A stretch of 47,097 nucleotides of DNA from Chromatiaceae bacterium (GTDB taxonomy: Bacteria; Pseudomonadota; Gammaproteobacteria; Chromatiales; Chromatiaceae). Location of the stretch: positions 1 to 47,097 of the forward strand of contig REDK01000132.1 in the NCBI GenBank assembly GCA_007693535.1. The letters are read 5' to 3'. Within the stretch, counting starts at the first letter, position 1; every line of letters begins with the position of its first letter. The notes under the pieces were generated by a model. It worked only from the letters and a program-made list of their open reading frames with translations. It made no database searches and was not told where the DNA came from. A program made the position numbers and the translations under genes. This document shows, piece by piece, positions 20,390 to 28,844 of the stretch.

Positions 20390-20517
20390 GCGGATATTGA
20401 TTTATAGGCAACAAACGATGCCGCCCGTTGTCAATGAGTCTCCTAGGATAGGGCACTGGGCGCGATACTGTTCGAGGCGCCGCCGAAAGAGCGGACACGC
20501 CACTTGGTTTGAGATCA

Positions 20518-20536
20518 CCCCGCGCCCGACGCGGGG
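20518..20536. terminator. Hairpin between the pseudopilin gene and tRNA-Thr
   Basis: A perfect 7-bp stem CCCCGCG/CGCGGGG closes a 5-base loop. There is no T run after it. It lies directly before the tRNA -35 box and could end the pseudopilin transcript. Confidence 0.45.
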
Positions 20537-20537
20537 C

Positions 20538-20566
20538 TTGCGATCTACTCCCGGACTGCCTATAAT
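20538..20566 (+). promoter_or_regulatory. Sigma-70 promoter for tRNA-Thr
   Basis: TTGCGA (20538-20543) and a perfect TATAAT (20561-20566) are separated by 17 bases. Transcription would start near 20573, leaving a leader of about 34 bases before the tRNA. Confidence 0.8.
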
Positions 20567-20606
20567 TGCAAGTTGTCTCGTGTGTCTCCCGAGCATCCTT
20601 CAGCCA

Positions 20607-20682
<76 letters not shown>

Positions 20683-21104
20683 ACCAAGACAATACGCTGC
20701 GATTCATCTCTACATCATCCCAGCGTCTCTTCCCGTAAAGGCTGGTAGCCATGCGGTGGCCATCTGCTCAACGCTGCAGCTTGTCGTCCTGCCTTTTCTA
20801 ATCCGCACACCGCCTGGAAGGTACCTCATCGCTTGAGCGACCACAGCAGAAGACCAACCGGCGCCGCGCATGATTGCAGCCGCGCGGCCGCTGCCGGATG
20901 AGCGGGGCCGTTCGATGATGCGTCTGGCATCGCTGAAATGTGGTTGCCGTCGCCCCGGTCTCCAGGGGTGACAGATACCGGAGTCGGCACCCGCGGCCAG
21001 AAACAGCCGGCACCGGCGAGCCGCGCGCCCTCCGGTGCCAGCGCTGCGCCGGCGTTGCGGCGATCAGGGGCTGGGGCGTGGCCGTTGATGACAGCCCAGG
21101 CACC
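20683..21104. other. Gene-free stretch between tRNA-Thr and the histidine kinase
   Basis: About 420 bases downstream of both neighbours (the tRNA on plus, the kinase on minus). I see no recognisable gene, repeat or clear terminator. Confidence 0.5.
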
Positions 21105-22559
21105 CTACAGCCGCAGCCGAGCGATCGTGCCCTCCTCGGCCGTCGAGGTCAGCGTGAATTCCCAATGATGCGCCGCGGCGACACGCCGGATATAGGCAAC
21201 CCCGAGGCCATTGCCGTGGCCCTTGGTCGAGAAGAAGGGCTTGCCGATGCGCGAGAGAACGTCCGGCGGGATCGGCTCACCGCAGTTTCGTACCTCGATG
21301 CAGGGCGCGGCCGCGCTGCCGCTGGTGCGAAGCTCCACCGGCTCGCCGGGTGCGGCCGCCTCGGCGGCGTTGACGACCAGGTTGGTCAGCGCCTGGGCAA
21401 GCTTGTCGCCATCGGCCTGGACCTGAACACTGGGTAGGCCCGCTCGGACCTGGAGGTCGCGCCCGTCGAGCGCCGGCAGCGCCGACAACGTCGGCACCAT
21501 CGCGTGGATCAGGTCGTCGATGTGGCAGGGCGCAAGGGCCAGGGTCATGCGTCCGGCATAGTCGAGCACCTCGTCCAGTAACTGCGCCAGGCGCGCGGAC
21601 TGGCCGCGGGCCAAGTCCACGCGCTTGCGCATGCGCTCGTCGAGGTCGCGGCGGGCGACATACTCCAGGCACAGGTCGATGGTCGCCAGCGGATTGCGGA
21701 CCTGGTGGATGATCATCGCCGCGAATTCTCCCATTTCCGCCAAGCGCGCAATGGCCGCCATGGCCTCCTTGCGGCGACTGATGTCGCGCAGCAGGGCGAT
21801 GTAGCTCGGCGCCTGTGGGTCGCCGTAGGCGCAGATGCTCACTTCGCTCGGGAATACGCTGCCGTCCTGACGGCGGTGGCGGGTCTCCAGCAAATGCGAG
21901 CGGCCGATGGTCAGCTCGGCGATCAGTGCGGCGAAGGACTCTGACGTCAGTCCGGCGTCGATGTCGAGCACCGAGCGGCCGATCAACTCGTCGCGCGCGT
22001 AGCCGAGTATGCCGCAGGCGCGGGTGTTGACATCACGGATGCCGCCGTTGGCATCGACGAGAAAGAAACCGTCGCCGGCGTTCTCGACGAAGGCCCGGAA
22101 GCGCTCTTCGCTACGCCGCAGCGCGTCCTCGGCGGCCTTGCGCTCGGTGACGTCGCGCACCACGGCGATGATGCAGTCACGCCCGTCGAAGGACACTTGC
22201 GAGGCCGAGATCTCCGACGGCAGCCGGCGCCCGTCCTTGCAGGTACAGCTCAGCTCATTGGTCCAGCCGCTGCCGTGCGCGATGACGTCACCAGCAAAGG
22301 CGCGCAACCGCGGCATCTCCTGGGGGTGCACAGCGGACACGGCGACCCGCGAGACGAGTTCATCCCCGCTGTACCCAAGCATCTGCGCGGCACGGGCATT
22401 GGCCTCGAGGATGCGGTCGGCAGCGGGATCGATGACCAGGATGGCGTCGTTGGAGTGGTCGAAGATGCGCCGCAGGCGTTGCTCGCTCTCGCGTAGCGAG
22501 CGTTCGGCGGCCTCGCGGCGGACGCGTTCTTGCTCAAATCCTTGGCGCTGATCCTGCAT
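21105..22559 (-). CDS. PAS-domain sensor histidine kinase
   Basis: The 484-residue protein has no membrane segment. In order: a short coiled coil (RREAAERSLRESEQRLRRI); a first PAS domain (IFDHSNDAILVIDPAADRIL); a PAC-like part; a second PAS domain (VENAGDGFFLVDANGGIRDV); the HisKA phosphoacceptor helix EFAAMIIHQVRNPLATID; and a HATPase_c domain with NLVVNAAEAA (N box), NCGEPIPPDVLSRIG (G1, with Asn in place of the usual Asp) and FFSTKGHGNGLGV (F/G2). It phosphorylates an unseen response regulator after sensing a cytosolic signal. No regulator gene lies nearby, so it is an orphan. Confidence 0.93.
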   Translation of the reverse strand: MQDQRQGFEQERVRREAAERSLRESEQRLRRIFDHSNDAILVIDPAADRILEANARAAQMLGYSGDELVSRVAVSAVHPQEMPRLRAFAGDVIAHGSGWTNELSCTCKDGRRLPSEISASQVSFDGRDCIIAVVRDVTERKAAEDALRRSEERFRAFVENAGDGFFLVDANGGIRDVNTRACGILGYARDELIGRSVLDIDAGLTSESFAALIAELTIGRSHLLETRHRRQDGSVFPSEVSICAYGDPQAPSYIALLRDISRRKEAMAAIARLAEMGEFAAMIIHQVRNPLATIDLCLEYVARRDLDERMRKRVDLARGQSARLAQLLDEVLDYAGRMTLALAPCHIDDLIHAMVPTLSALPALDGRDLQVRAGLPSVQVQADGDKLAQALTNLVVNAAEAAAPGEPVELRTSGSAAAPCIEVRNCGEPIPPDVLSRIGKPFFSTKGHGNGLGVAYIRRVAAAHHWEFTLTSTAEEGTIARLRL

Positions 22560-23242
22560 TACGCTTCACGTGCTGGTTGTTGCCGGTCAGGCAGAGGGGC
22601 GGCGACCAGGTTTGCCGACCTCGAAGGGATTGCGCGGCGTTGCTACCGGAGCGGATACAGACATGGCGGTGACAAGTAGCGCGGCCATGGTCGTTCCAGC
22701 CATCGGTCCCACGGCGGCGCGTTCCGCGAGTAACGCAGCGGTTATTGCGGTTACAAGGGTGGCAGGCGGCACTACCGGCGCACAGACAGGTTGCGCGGCA
22801 ACGCCAGGCGGCTGGTCCGAGGATCGCAGTTGTGCACGAGCACCCAAGGCATCGTCGTCGCGCTGGCACGATCGGTCACCTGACCTTGCCGGTGGATCTG
22901 CATGCGGAGCCAGCGCCGACTTCACACTGGCGGGGCCGGCTGCTCGGGACGGAGAGCGCAGGGTGAATACCGTCACCCTAGAAACGGCAGTTGACCGCTT
23001 CATGTATTACGCAACGAATTGGTTTTTCGATGATTACGCGTTAAGGCCGGCTCACCCGCTGGGTGCGGTGCGCGACGGCCCCCAGGGCACGCCCCGCGCG
23101 GCGCCCGGCTGCGTGACAACTCGTTGGAATAGTGCGGCTATTCCGCCTCGTTGTGCGTTGCCGGACGGCGGGACGCACCCTGGGGGCCGTTCAACTGCCG
23201 TTTCTAGGGTCACCGATCCTTTGCCCTCCAACGCAAAACGGC
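22560..23242. other. Stretch between the kinase and tRNA-Arg
   Basis: The first 410 bases hold only low-complexity open frames (for example a minus-strand Ala/Pro-rich one) with no recognisable family. The rest is the palindromic element at 22972-23213. This patch includes an AT-rich segment unlike the rest of the window. Confidence 0.5.
22972..23213. repeat. 242-bp imperfect palindromic element with 26-bp terminal inverted repeats
   Basis: The ends are inverted copies of a 26-base sequence whose core is ACCCTAGAAACGGCAGTTGA (22972-22997 and 23188-23213, 24 of 26 matching). A second pair, ACGGCCCCCAGGG (23075-23087) and its complement (23178-23190), is perfect. The centre is a hairpin GGAATAG-tgcgg-CTATTCC (23126-23144), with ACAAC/GTTGT outside it. 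The arms are therefore one long imperfect hairpin. The left arm carries an extra segment of about 78 bases (22995-23074) that is partly AT-rich (23000-23042). No transposase is present. It looks like a non-autonomous element or a dispersed palindromic repeat. No clear target duplication is seen. Confidence 0.75.
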
Positions 23243-23264
23243 CCAGACCGAACCGGTCTGAGCC
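23234..23264 (-). terminator. Intrinsic terminator of tRNA-Arg
   Basis: On the minus strand a CAGACCG/CGGTCTG stem with loop GTT (plus outer GGC/GCC pairs) is followed by GTTTTG. It sits about 10 bases past the tRNA 3' end, the usual arrangement for a tRNA terminator. Confidence 0.85.
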
Positions 23265-23272
23265 GCGAGAAA

Positions 23273-23349
23273 TGGCGCGCCAGGAAGGATTCGAACCTCC
23301 GACCACCTGGTTCGTAGCCAGGTACTCTATCCAACTGAGCTACTGGCGC
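23273..23349 (-). tRNA. tRNA-Arg (anticodon ACG)
   Basis: A 77-base cloverleaf on the minus strand: acceptor GCGCCAG/CTGGCGC, D arm GCTC/GAGT, anticodon stem CCTGG/CCAGG around CTACGAA (anticodon ACG, A34 normally deaminated to inosine so that it reads CGU, CGC and CGA), T arm GGAGG/CCTTC with TTCGAAT, discriminator G and an encoded CCA. It has its own promoter and terminator. Confidence 0.97.
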
Positions 23350-23364
23350 GTTGGTAAGCTCTTT

Positions 23365-23393
23365 ATTATTCGCAGTCATGCGGTTGACGTCAA
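23365..23393 (-). promoter_or_regulatory. Sigma-70 promoter for tRNA-Arg
   Basis: On the minus strand TTGACG (23393-23388) and AATAAT (23370-23365) are separated by 17 bases. The -10 matches consensus at five of six positions. Transcription would start near 23358, about 9 bases before the tRNA. Confidence 0.75.
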
Positions 23394-23580
23394 GCCCCTG
23401 CTGCCAGCAGCGCGGGCCTGGCCGCGTACGCTGCCGGTGCGACCGCGGCTCGGTCGCGTCTCGCCGCGGCCACACTCAGACCCCATCAGAGTTTGTGAAA
23501 AAATCACCGGTCGTCGCGAGTGCGTTCCCGGGTGCGTTCCTGGGTGTATCCGTAGTCGGTCGGCAGTTTTCGACAACCTC

Positions 23581-24315
23581 TCAGGCATCGGTCGCGGCGC
23601 TGAGCGGTTGCAGCAGGTGGGGGCCGTCGTTGCGCGGGTTGTTCACTGCTGGCGAGACCGGGTGGCTAACCCAGCCGGCGCTGGCGGCGGGGACCAGCCA
23701 GCCACGCCGGCGTGTATGCTCCTGACAGGCTGGGTCTAACCAGTCCGCATACTGCCCGACGGCCAGGATCACCGGCATACGATCATGCAGCGGCGCGATC
23801 AGATCGTTCGCACCGGTCACCAGGATGCTGCACGATTCGATGACGACGTCGCCAGCGGGGTCCTGCCAGCGATCCCACAATCCAGCCATGCAGAACGGCG
23901 CGCCGTCGGCACGGTGGATCAGGTGGGGCTGCCGGCCCTGGGCCGTGCGCCGCCACTCGTAGAAGCCTTCAGCCGGGATCAGGCAGCGACGCCCTCGCCA
24001 GGGGCCACGCCAGGCCGGACGCTCGTGGACGTTCTCGGCGCGGGCATTGATCATGCTGTAGCGCGGATCCGGCCCCCGCGACCAGGCCGGCACCAGCCCC
24101 CAGCGCAGGCGCACCAGTTCGCGGCTGCCATCGGCGCCGGTGCGCAGGGCCAGCACTCGCTGTGTCGGGGCCACGTTGTAGCCGCCGGCACCGGTCAGGC
24201 CGCCGGTCGAGCCGCGGGCAGCAGTGCCGCCATCGACCGGCGCACTGCGATCGCTCGCCGCGTAGCGGCTGGCGTAGGCGCTCGGTTCGGCGTGTTGAAC
24301 GAAACGGCCGCACAT
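23581..24315 (-). CDS. SRAP-domain protein (YedK/HMCES family)
   Basis: The 244-residue protein begins MCGRFVQHAE; Cys2 becomes the N-terminal nucleophile after Met removal and covalently captures abasic sites in single-stranded DNA. Other family residues are visible: NVAPTQRVLAL (the Asn), RWGLVPAW, INARAENVHERPAW, CLIPAEGFYEW (the catalytic Glu) and the HDRMPVIL motif with its His. An Ala/Gly-rich insert lies after the first 20 residues. Starting at ATG 24315 is required to place Cys at position 2; the longer frame from 24387 would destroy the active site. It is a single gene. Confidence 0.95.
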   Translation of the reverse strand: MCGRFVQHAEPSAYASRYAASDRSAPVDGGTAARGSTGGLTGAGGYNVAPTQRVLALRTGADGSRELVRLRWGLVPAWSRGPDPRYSMINARAENVHERPAWRGPWRGRRCLIPAEGFYEWRRTAQGRQPHLIHRADGAPFCMAGLWDRWQDPAGDVVIESCSILVTGANDLIAPLHDRMPVILAVGQYADWLDPACQEHTRRRGWLVPAASAGWVSHPVSPAVNNPRNDGPHLLQPLSAATDA

Positions 24316-24460
24316 GATTTCGAGCACAAGCCTGTTGATGCAGACACCCGGGCGGGCGCTCTGGCAGGCGATCCGGGCGTTCGGCACGCTCCCCCGGCAA
24401 GGTGGCGCGGCCTTCGTGTATCCTTGAGGGTCATGGATCGCCGATCAATCCCACGGCGTC

Positions 24461-24697
24461 ATGTTCGATCGGATCACCGGCAATTTCTACGAGATTCGGC
24501 CCACCGATTACCAGTATCGGGAGATTACCGTCACCCGCATCCGCTGTCGCGTTATCGCCTATCCCTGGGTCAGCGATCCCGGGCGCAGCGCCATCGGCGG
24601 GGAGTTCCGGTTCACCACGACCGAAGGCGACTGTGTCGAATATCTCGATGTCGCCAAGGGACCGCCGGTGAGCCTGCGCAAGGTGACCCGTTCATGA
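24461..24697 (+). CDS. Small hypothetical protein
   Basis: A 78-residue soluble protein with alternating beta-like stretches: NFYEIRPTDYQYREITVTRIRC and GGEFRFTTTEGDCVEYLDV. It has two Cys and no signal or membrane segment. I do not recognise a family. The start ATG 24461 is preceded by an AT-richer patch without a strong ribosome site. Balanced composition, unlike the Arg-rich shadow frames, and a neighbour 25 bases downstream on the same strand support a real gene. The function is unknown. Confidence 0.6.
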   Translation: MFDRITGNFYEIRPTDYQYREITVTRIRCRVIAYPWVSDPGRSAIGGEFRFTTTEGDCVEYLDVAKGPPVSLRKVTRS

Positions 24698-24722
24698 GCG
24701 CCAGCCCCGGAGCAACCCACTG

Positions 24723-25079
24723 ATGCGTCTGATACTGATCGCCATTGCCATGCTGTGGGCAGTAGGCGGCGTGCTCGCCTTCGCGATGACCAGCAAGAAG
24801 ACCTTGGATGCCCGCCTGACCGCCACCTATCTGGTGGTCTGGCCGGCACTGCTAGTCCTGGTCTACATCAACCAGCCGGTGCCCCTGTGGATCTCGGTAC
24901 CGGTGATGTTCGGGTTCATCCCCTGGTTCCTGGCCGGGCCGCACCTGACCGGCATCCTCAAGGATCCGACCCGCTCCCGCCCAGGGGAACTCATCGGCGT
25001 GCCGCTGGGCTACTGGAAATGGGGCAGCATCGGTGCTTTGCTGCTCGGCATCCTGTTTGACGGCTTAGTACGGCCGTGA
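24723..25079 (+). CDS. Small membrane protein of unknown function
   Basis: The 118-residue protein has four hydrophobic segments: LILIAIAMLWAVGGVLAFAM, LVVWPALLVLVYI, PLWISVPVMFGFIPWFLA and WGSIGALLLGILFDGLV. A polar loop TGILKDPTRSRPGELIGVPLG separates the last two. It is an inner-membrane protein with no family I can name. The ATG at 24723 follows a short gap after the small soluble gene; the two may be co-transcribed. Confidence 0.7.
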   Translation: MRLILIAIAMLWAVGGVLAFAMTSKKTLDARLTATYLVVWPALLVLVYINQPVPLWISVPVMFGFIPWFLAGPHLTGILKDPTRSRPGELIGVPLGYWKWGSIGALLLGILFDGLVRP

Positions 25080-25280
25080 GCATCGCGGCATAGGCCCGGC
25101 CCGCTGGTTCCATCCGCTGGTTCCATCCTAAGGACCACTCGGGGATCATCGACAGCAGCGCCGCTCGGGTCCGGTCACCCGCAGGTGTTCGACGATCGCC
25201 ACCCCGGCCCGCAGCAACTTGCGAACCCGCCCGAACTGCTGACCAGCGACACCCGTCACCCGTAGAGTTTCCTTCTGCTC

Positions 25281-26144
25281 ATGAGCCAACGTCGCAGCCT
25301 CCCGCCAACCACCCCGGGTGCCGTATCCACCGATCAGAACGCCGGGCAGCGCGACATCGCCGCCCTGCTCGACGTGGTGGCCCGCCTGCGCGACCCCGAG
25401 CATGGCTGCCCCTGGGATCTGGCCCAGACCTTCCGGACCATCCTGCCGTTCACGCTCGAGGAGGCCTACGAGGTCGCCGAGGCCATCGAGATGGACGACA
25501 TGCAGGAGCTGCGCGAGGAACTTGGCGACCTGCTGTTCCAGGTAACTATTTATGCGCGCATGGCCGAGGAGCGCGGCAGCTTCGATTTCGGTGACGTGGT
25601 CGCAGCCATCACCGAGAAGATGACCCGCCGCCATCCGCATGTCTTTGCCGGTGCCAGGTTCGCGACCGAGGACGAGGTCCGCAACAACTGGGAACGCGAG
25701 AAGATGGCCGAGCGCGAGGCCAAGGGCAAACGTCCCCATGTCAGCGTGCTCGATGGCGTTGCCCAAGCCCTGCCCGCCCTGGTGCGGGCGGAGAAACTCC
25801 AGAAGCGCGCCGCCTATGTCGGCTTCGACTGGGACCGCGACGACCTTGAGGGCGTCGCCGACAAGGTGCGCGAGGAACTCGCCGAGTGTGCCGAGACCTT
25901 CGCCGCCCACGCCGATCCCACCGAGCGCGTCCACGAGGTCGGCGATCTGCTGTTCACCTGCGTGAACCTGGCCCGCCACCTGGGCGTCGATGCCGAACAG
26001 GCCCTGCGCGCCGCCAATCATCGCTTCGAGCGCCGCTTCCAGCGGGTTGAGGTGATCCTGCGCGCGGCCGGCAAGATCCCGGGCCGTGAACATCGTGCCG
26101 AAATGGACCGGCTGTGGGAGGTGGTCAAGGCGGAGGAACACTAA
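25281..26144 (+). CDS. mazG: Nucleoside triphosphate pyrophosphohydrolase
   Basis: The 287-residue protein has two MazG domains. The first has LLDVVARLRDPEHGCPWDLAQT, then LEEAYEVAEAIEMDD and EELGDLLFQVTIYARMAEE. The second repeats EKLQKRAAYVGFDWD, REELAECAETFAAHADP and HEVGDLLFTCVNLARH. The acidic E-E-x2-E and E-x2-D pairs bind magnesium. MazG hydrolyses NTPs to NMP and pyrophosphate; E. coli MazG also lowers ppGpp indirectly. The stop codon overlaps the next start (TAATG), so it is coupled to the YjbQ-type gene. The length fits the E. coli enzyme (263) with a short extra N-terminus. Confidence 0.95.
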   Translation: MSQRRSLPPTTPGAVSTDQNAGQRDIAALLDVVARLRDPEHGCPWDLAQTFRTILPFTLEEAYEVAEAIEMDDMQELREELGDLLFQVTIYARMAEERGSFDFGDVVAAITEKMTRRHPHVFAGARFATEDEVRNNWEREKMAEREAKGKRPHVSVLDGVAQALPALVRAEKLQKRAAYVGFDWDRDDLEGVADKVREELAECAETFAAHADPTERVHEVGDLLFTCVNLARHLGVDAEQALRAANHRFERRFQRVEVILRAAGKIPGREHRAEMDRLWEVVKAEEH

Positions 26145-26557
26145 TGCGCGAGACCATCCACCTGGCCAGCCAGCGGCGCGAGACGCTGGTGGACATCACC
26201 GCCGAGGTGCGCGCGGTGGTCCAGCGCAGCGGCATCGCCGACGGCCTGGTCGCGGTCTATGCCCAGGGGGCCACCGCGGCGATCATGGTTCAGGAGAACT
26301 GGGACGACAGCGTGCAGACCGACGTCATCGACCTGCTCGCCCGGCTGATCCCGCGCGGGGTTTGGCGTCACGACGCCCAGGACGGCAATGGCGATGCCCA
26401 CCTAAAGGCCGGGCTGGTCGGCCCATCCGAGACCATTCCGCTGATTGGCGGGACACTGGGGCTGTCCACCTGGCAGAACATCTTCTTCTGCGAGTTCGAC
26501 GGTCCGCGCCGCGACCGGCGGGCGATCGTCACCGTGCTCGCCGATGCCGGGGCCTGA
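26144..26557 (+). CDS. YjbQ-family protein (secondary thiamine-phosphate synthase enzyme)
   Basis: The 137-residue protein shows UPF0047/YjbQ features: VDITAEVRAVVQRSGIADGL, VYAQGATAAIMVQENWDDSV, NGDAHLKAGLVGPSETIPLI and LSTWQNIFFCEFDGPR. Here the family's usual H-x-T-A-A pattern appears as AQGATAA. E. coli YjbQ can replace thiamine phosphate synthase weakly; its main role is unknown. ATG 26144 shares its A with the mazG stop. The Nudix gene follows 22 bases later. Confidence 0.9.
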   Translation: MRETIHLASQRRETLVDITAEVRAVVQRSGIADGLVAVYAQGATAAIMVQENWDDSVQTDVIDLLARLIPRGVWRHDAQDGNGDAHLKAGLVGPSETIPLIGGTLGLSTWQNIFFCEFDGPRRDRRAIVTVLADAGA

Positions 26558-26579
26558 ACCAGCGATCCGGCCTTTTGCA

Positions 26580-27440
26580 ATGCCCTTTCTCGATCATATT
26601 CGCGCCTGTAACTCCTGGAATCCGGCCGATTTCATGCCCTTCGTCGTCGACGGCGAGCGGCTCGGCACGGTGCGAATCAGCCTGGCCTCGGCGCTGGTGC
26701 GATTGCGCGCGGAGTTCTGCATCCGCGGCGATGCGCTGCACTGGCAGTTCGTGCCGGAGGGCTTCGCCGCCCGCACCGAGGCGCTGCACGCCCTCTGTCT
26801 GGAGCTGGCGCAGCAAGGACTGATCAGCCATCTCCACGGCGAGCAATACGCGGTCACCCCGGGCCGGCGCGAGGACGCCCGCTTCCTGATCGATCGCGCC
26901 TGTGCGCCCTATTTCGGCGTGCGCGCCTTCGGGCAGCATCTCAATGGCTTCGTGCGCCGCGACGACGGCCTCCATCTGTGGATCGGACGCCGCTCCGCCA
27001 ATCGCCGCGTCGCCCCCAATCAACTCGATCAACTGGTCGCTGGCGGGCTGCCCTGGGGGGTGGAACTCGCCGCGAACCTGCGCAAGGAATGCTGGGAGGA
27101 GGCGCGCCTGGACGCCGACCTGGCCGCCCGGGCGAGACCGGTCGGCATCGTCAGCTACTGTCGGGATTCGAGCCGTGGCCTCAAGCCGGATGTCATCTAT
27201 TGCTACGATCTGGAATTACCGCCCGAGTTCACCCCGCACTGCAACGACGAGGAGGTGCAAGCCTTCTATTGCTGGCCGATCGCCCAGGTCATGGCCACGG
27301 TCCGCGATACCACCGACTTCAAGCTGAATTGCAATCTGGTGATCATCGATTTTCTGATCCGCCATGGCCTGCTCGGCCCCGAGCATCCCGATTATCCTGC
27401 CATCGCGCAGGGGCTACGCACGCCCCTCGGCACCTGGTAG
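26580..27440 (+). CDS. DUF4743/Nudix hydrolase (thiamine-pyrophosphokinase-related type)
   Basis: The 286-residue protein opens with a helical DUF4743 domain (FLDHIRACNSWNPADFMPFV; RLGTVRISLASALVR), followed by a Nudix fold with HLNGFVRRDDGLHLWIGRRS and NQLDQLVAGGLP. The Nudix box is G-x5-E-x7-K-E-C-W-E-E-A-R-L, with Lys in place of the usual first Arg. Fungal and plant relatives hydrolyse damaged thiamine diphosphates (oxythiamine, oxothiamine). Its position after the YjbQ-type gene, itself linked to thiamine, supports a thiamine-related or metabolite-repair role. ATG 26580 was chosen because the family similarity starts there. Confidence 0.9.
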   Translation: MPFLDHIRACNSWNPADFMPFVVDGERLGTVRISLASALVRLRAEFCIRGDALHWQFVPEGFAARTEALHALCLELAQQGLISHLHGEQYAVTPGRREDARFLIDRACAPYFGVRAFGQHLNGFVRRDDGLHLWIGRRSANRRVAPNQLDQLVAGGLPWGVELAANLRKECWEEARLDADLAARARPVGIVSYCRDSSRGLKPDVIYCYDLELPPEFTPHCNDEEVQAFYCWPIAQVMATVRDTTDFKLNCNLVIIDFLIRHGLLGPEHPDYPAIAQGLRTPLGTW

Positions 27441-27614
27441 CGCGCGACACCGCTGTCTATGCTTTGGCAGGTCGCGGAACCACACCACAGGCGCACCGTA
27501 CGCAAATGCCGACCGGCACAATCCGCCGCCAGCACCGGCGCGATCGAATGATCGCACCCTGAACATCTGTCCGCCGCCTCCTTTCATTATGAACCGGCCG
27601 CATGAGGTCAGCCA

Positions 27615-28841
27615 ATGAACCGCACCCCGATCCAGCGCCATCAGACCGTCTGTGTACGTATCGGAAATCTCGCTGTCGGTGGCAGCGAGCCGATCCGCGT
27701 GCAGGCGATGACCAACACCGATACCGCGGATATCGCCGCCACCGTGACACAATGCGCGGAACTGGCTCGTGCCGGCTCCGAAATGGTACGCATCACGGTC
27801 AATAATGAAGCAGCCGCCGCGGCGGTTCCGGAGATCCGAGAACGTCTTGCAGCGATGGGAATCGAAGTACCGCTGATCGGCGACTTTCATTTCAACGGCC
27901 ATCGCCTGCTATCGGACTATCCCGCCTGTGCCGAGGCCTTGGCAAAATATCGTATCAATCCCGGCAACGTCGGCCGCGGCGAGAAGCGCGACAGCCAGTT
28001 TGCGACCATGATACAGATCGCCTGCCGCTATGACCGGCCGGTCCGCATCGGCGTCAACTGGGGCAGCCTGGATCCGGAGCTGGTGGTGCGGATGATGGAC
28101 GAGAATGCCCGCTCACCACAGCCGCGCGACGCCGACCAGGTGATGCGGGCAGCGATGGTGGAATCGGCGGTGGGTAGCGCGCTGCGGGCCGAGGAACTGG
28201 GCCTGCCGCGGGACCATATCGTGCTCTCCTGCAAGATGAGCGGGGTGCAAGATCTGATCGCCGTCTATCGCGATCTGGCCGCACGCACCGATCATGCCCT
28301 GCATTTGGGCCTGACCGAGGCCGGGCTCGGCTCGAAGGGCATCGTTGCCTCCACTGCGGCGCTGGCGGTGCTGCTGCAGGAGGGGATTGGCGATACCATC
28401 CGCGTCTCGCTGACGCCGTCCCCGGGGGCCGCGCGCAGCGGCGAGATCATCGTCGCCCAGGAGATCTTGCAGACCATGGGCCTACGCTCCTTCGCGCCAA
28501 TGGTCGCGTCCTGTCCCGGCTGCGGCCGAACCACCAGTACCGTGTTCCAGGAATTAGCCGAACAGATCCAGGATTATCTGCGCACGCAGATGCCGCTATG
28601 GCGCGGCGTCTATCCCGGGGTCGAGACCATGCAGGTGGCCGTGATGGGCTGCGTCGTCAATGGCCCCGGCGAGAGCAAACACGCCAACATCGGCATCAGT
28701 CTGCCGGGCACCGGCGAGCAGCCATCGGCACCGGTTTTCATCGATGGCCAAAAGGTGACGACCCTCAAGGGCACGGGCATCGCCGAGCGCTTTCAGCAGA
28801 TGGTCGAGGAATACGTGATCACCCATTATGGGGCGAGCTGA
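27615..28841 (+). CDS. ispG: 4-hydroxy-3-methylbut-2-enyl diphosphate synthase (flavodoxin)
   Basis: The 408-residue 4Fe-4S enzyme makes HMBPP from methylerythritol cyclodiphosphate in the MEP isoprenoid pathway. The N-terminal TIM barrel is evident ([41 protein letters not shown]). The C-terminal cluster domain has Cys ligands in [14 protein letters not shown] and [23 protein letters not shown] 27615 starts [11 protein letters not shown]; a shared RTPIQRR-like N-terminus is typical of the long gammaproteobacterial form. The next gene begins 3 bases after the stop. Confidence 0.97.
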   Translation: MNRTPIQRHQTVCVRIGNLAVGGSEPIRVQAMTNTDTADIAATVTQCAELARAGSEMVRITVNNEAAAAAVPEIRERLAAMGIEVPLIGDFHFNGHRLLSDYPACAEALAKYRINPGNVGRGEKRDSQFATMIQIACRYDRPVRIGVNWGSLDPELVVRMMDENARSPQPRDADQVMRAAMVESAVGSALRAEELGLPRDHIVLSCKMSGVQDLIAVYRDLAARTDHALHLGLTEAGLGSKGIVASTAALAVLLQEGIGDTIRVSLTPSPGAARSGEIIVAQEILQTMGLRSFAPMVASCPGCGRTTSTVFQELAEQIQDYLRTQMPLWRGVYPGVETMQVAVMGCVVNGPGESKHANIGISLPGTGEQPSAPVFIDGQKVTTLKGTGIAERFQQMVEEYVITHYGAS

Positions 28842-28844
28842 ACC

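Noticed and set aside
20683-21104. Attachment site or prophage remnant beside tRNA-Thr
   Set aside because: No integrase and no direct repeat of the tRNA 3' end were found.
22570-23739. 389-codon plus-strand frame spanning the tRNA-Arg gene and the palindrome
   Set aside because: It would have to read through a tRNA on the opposite strand and a palindrome; the sequence has no recognisable domain.
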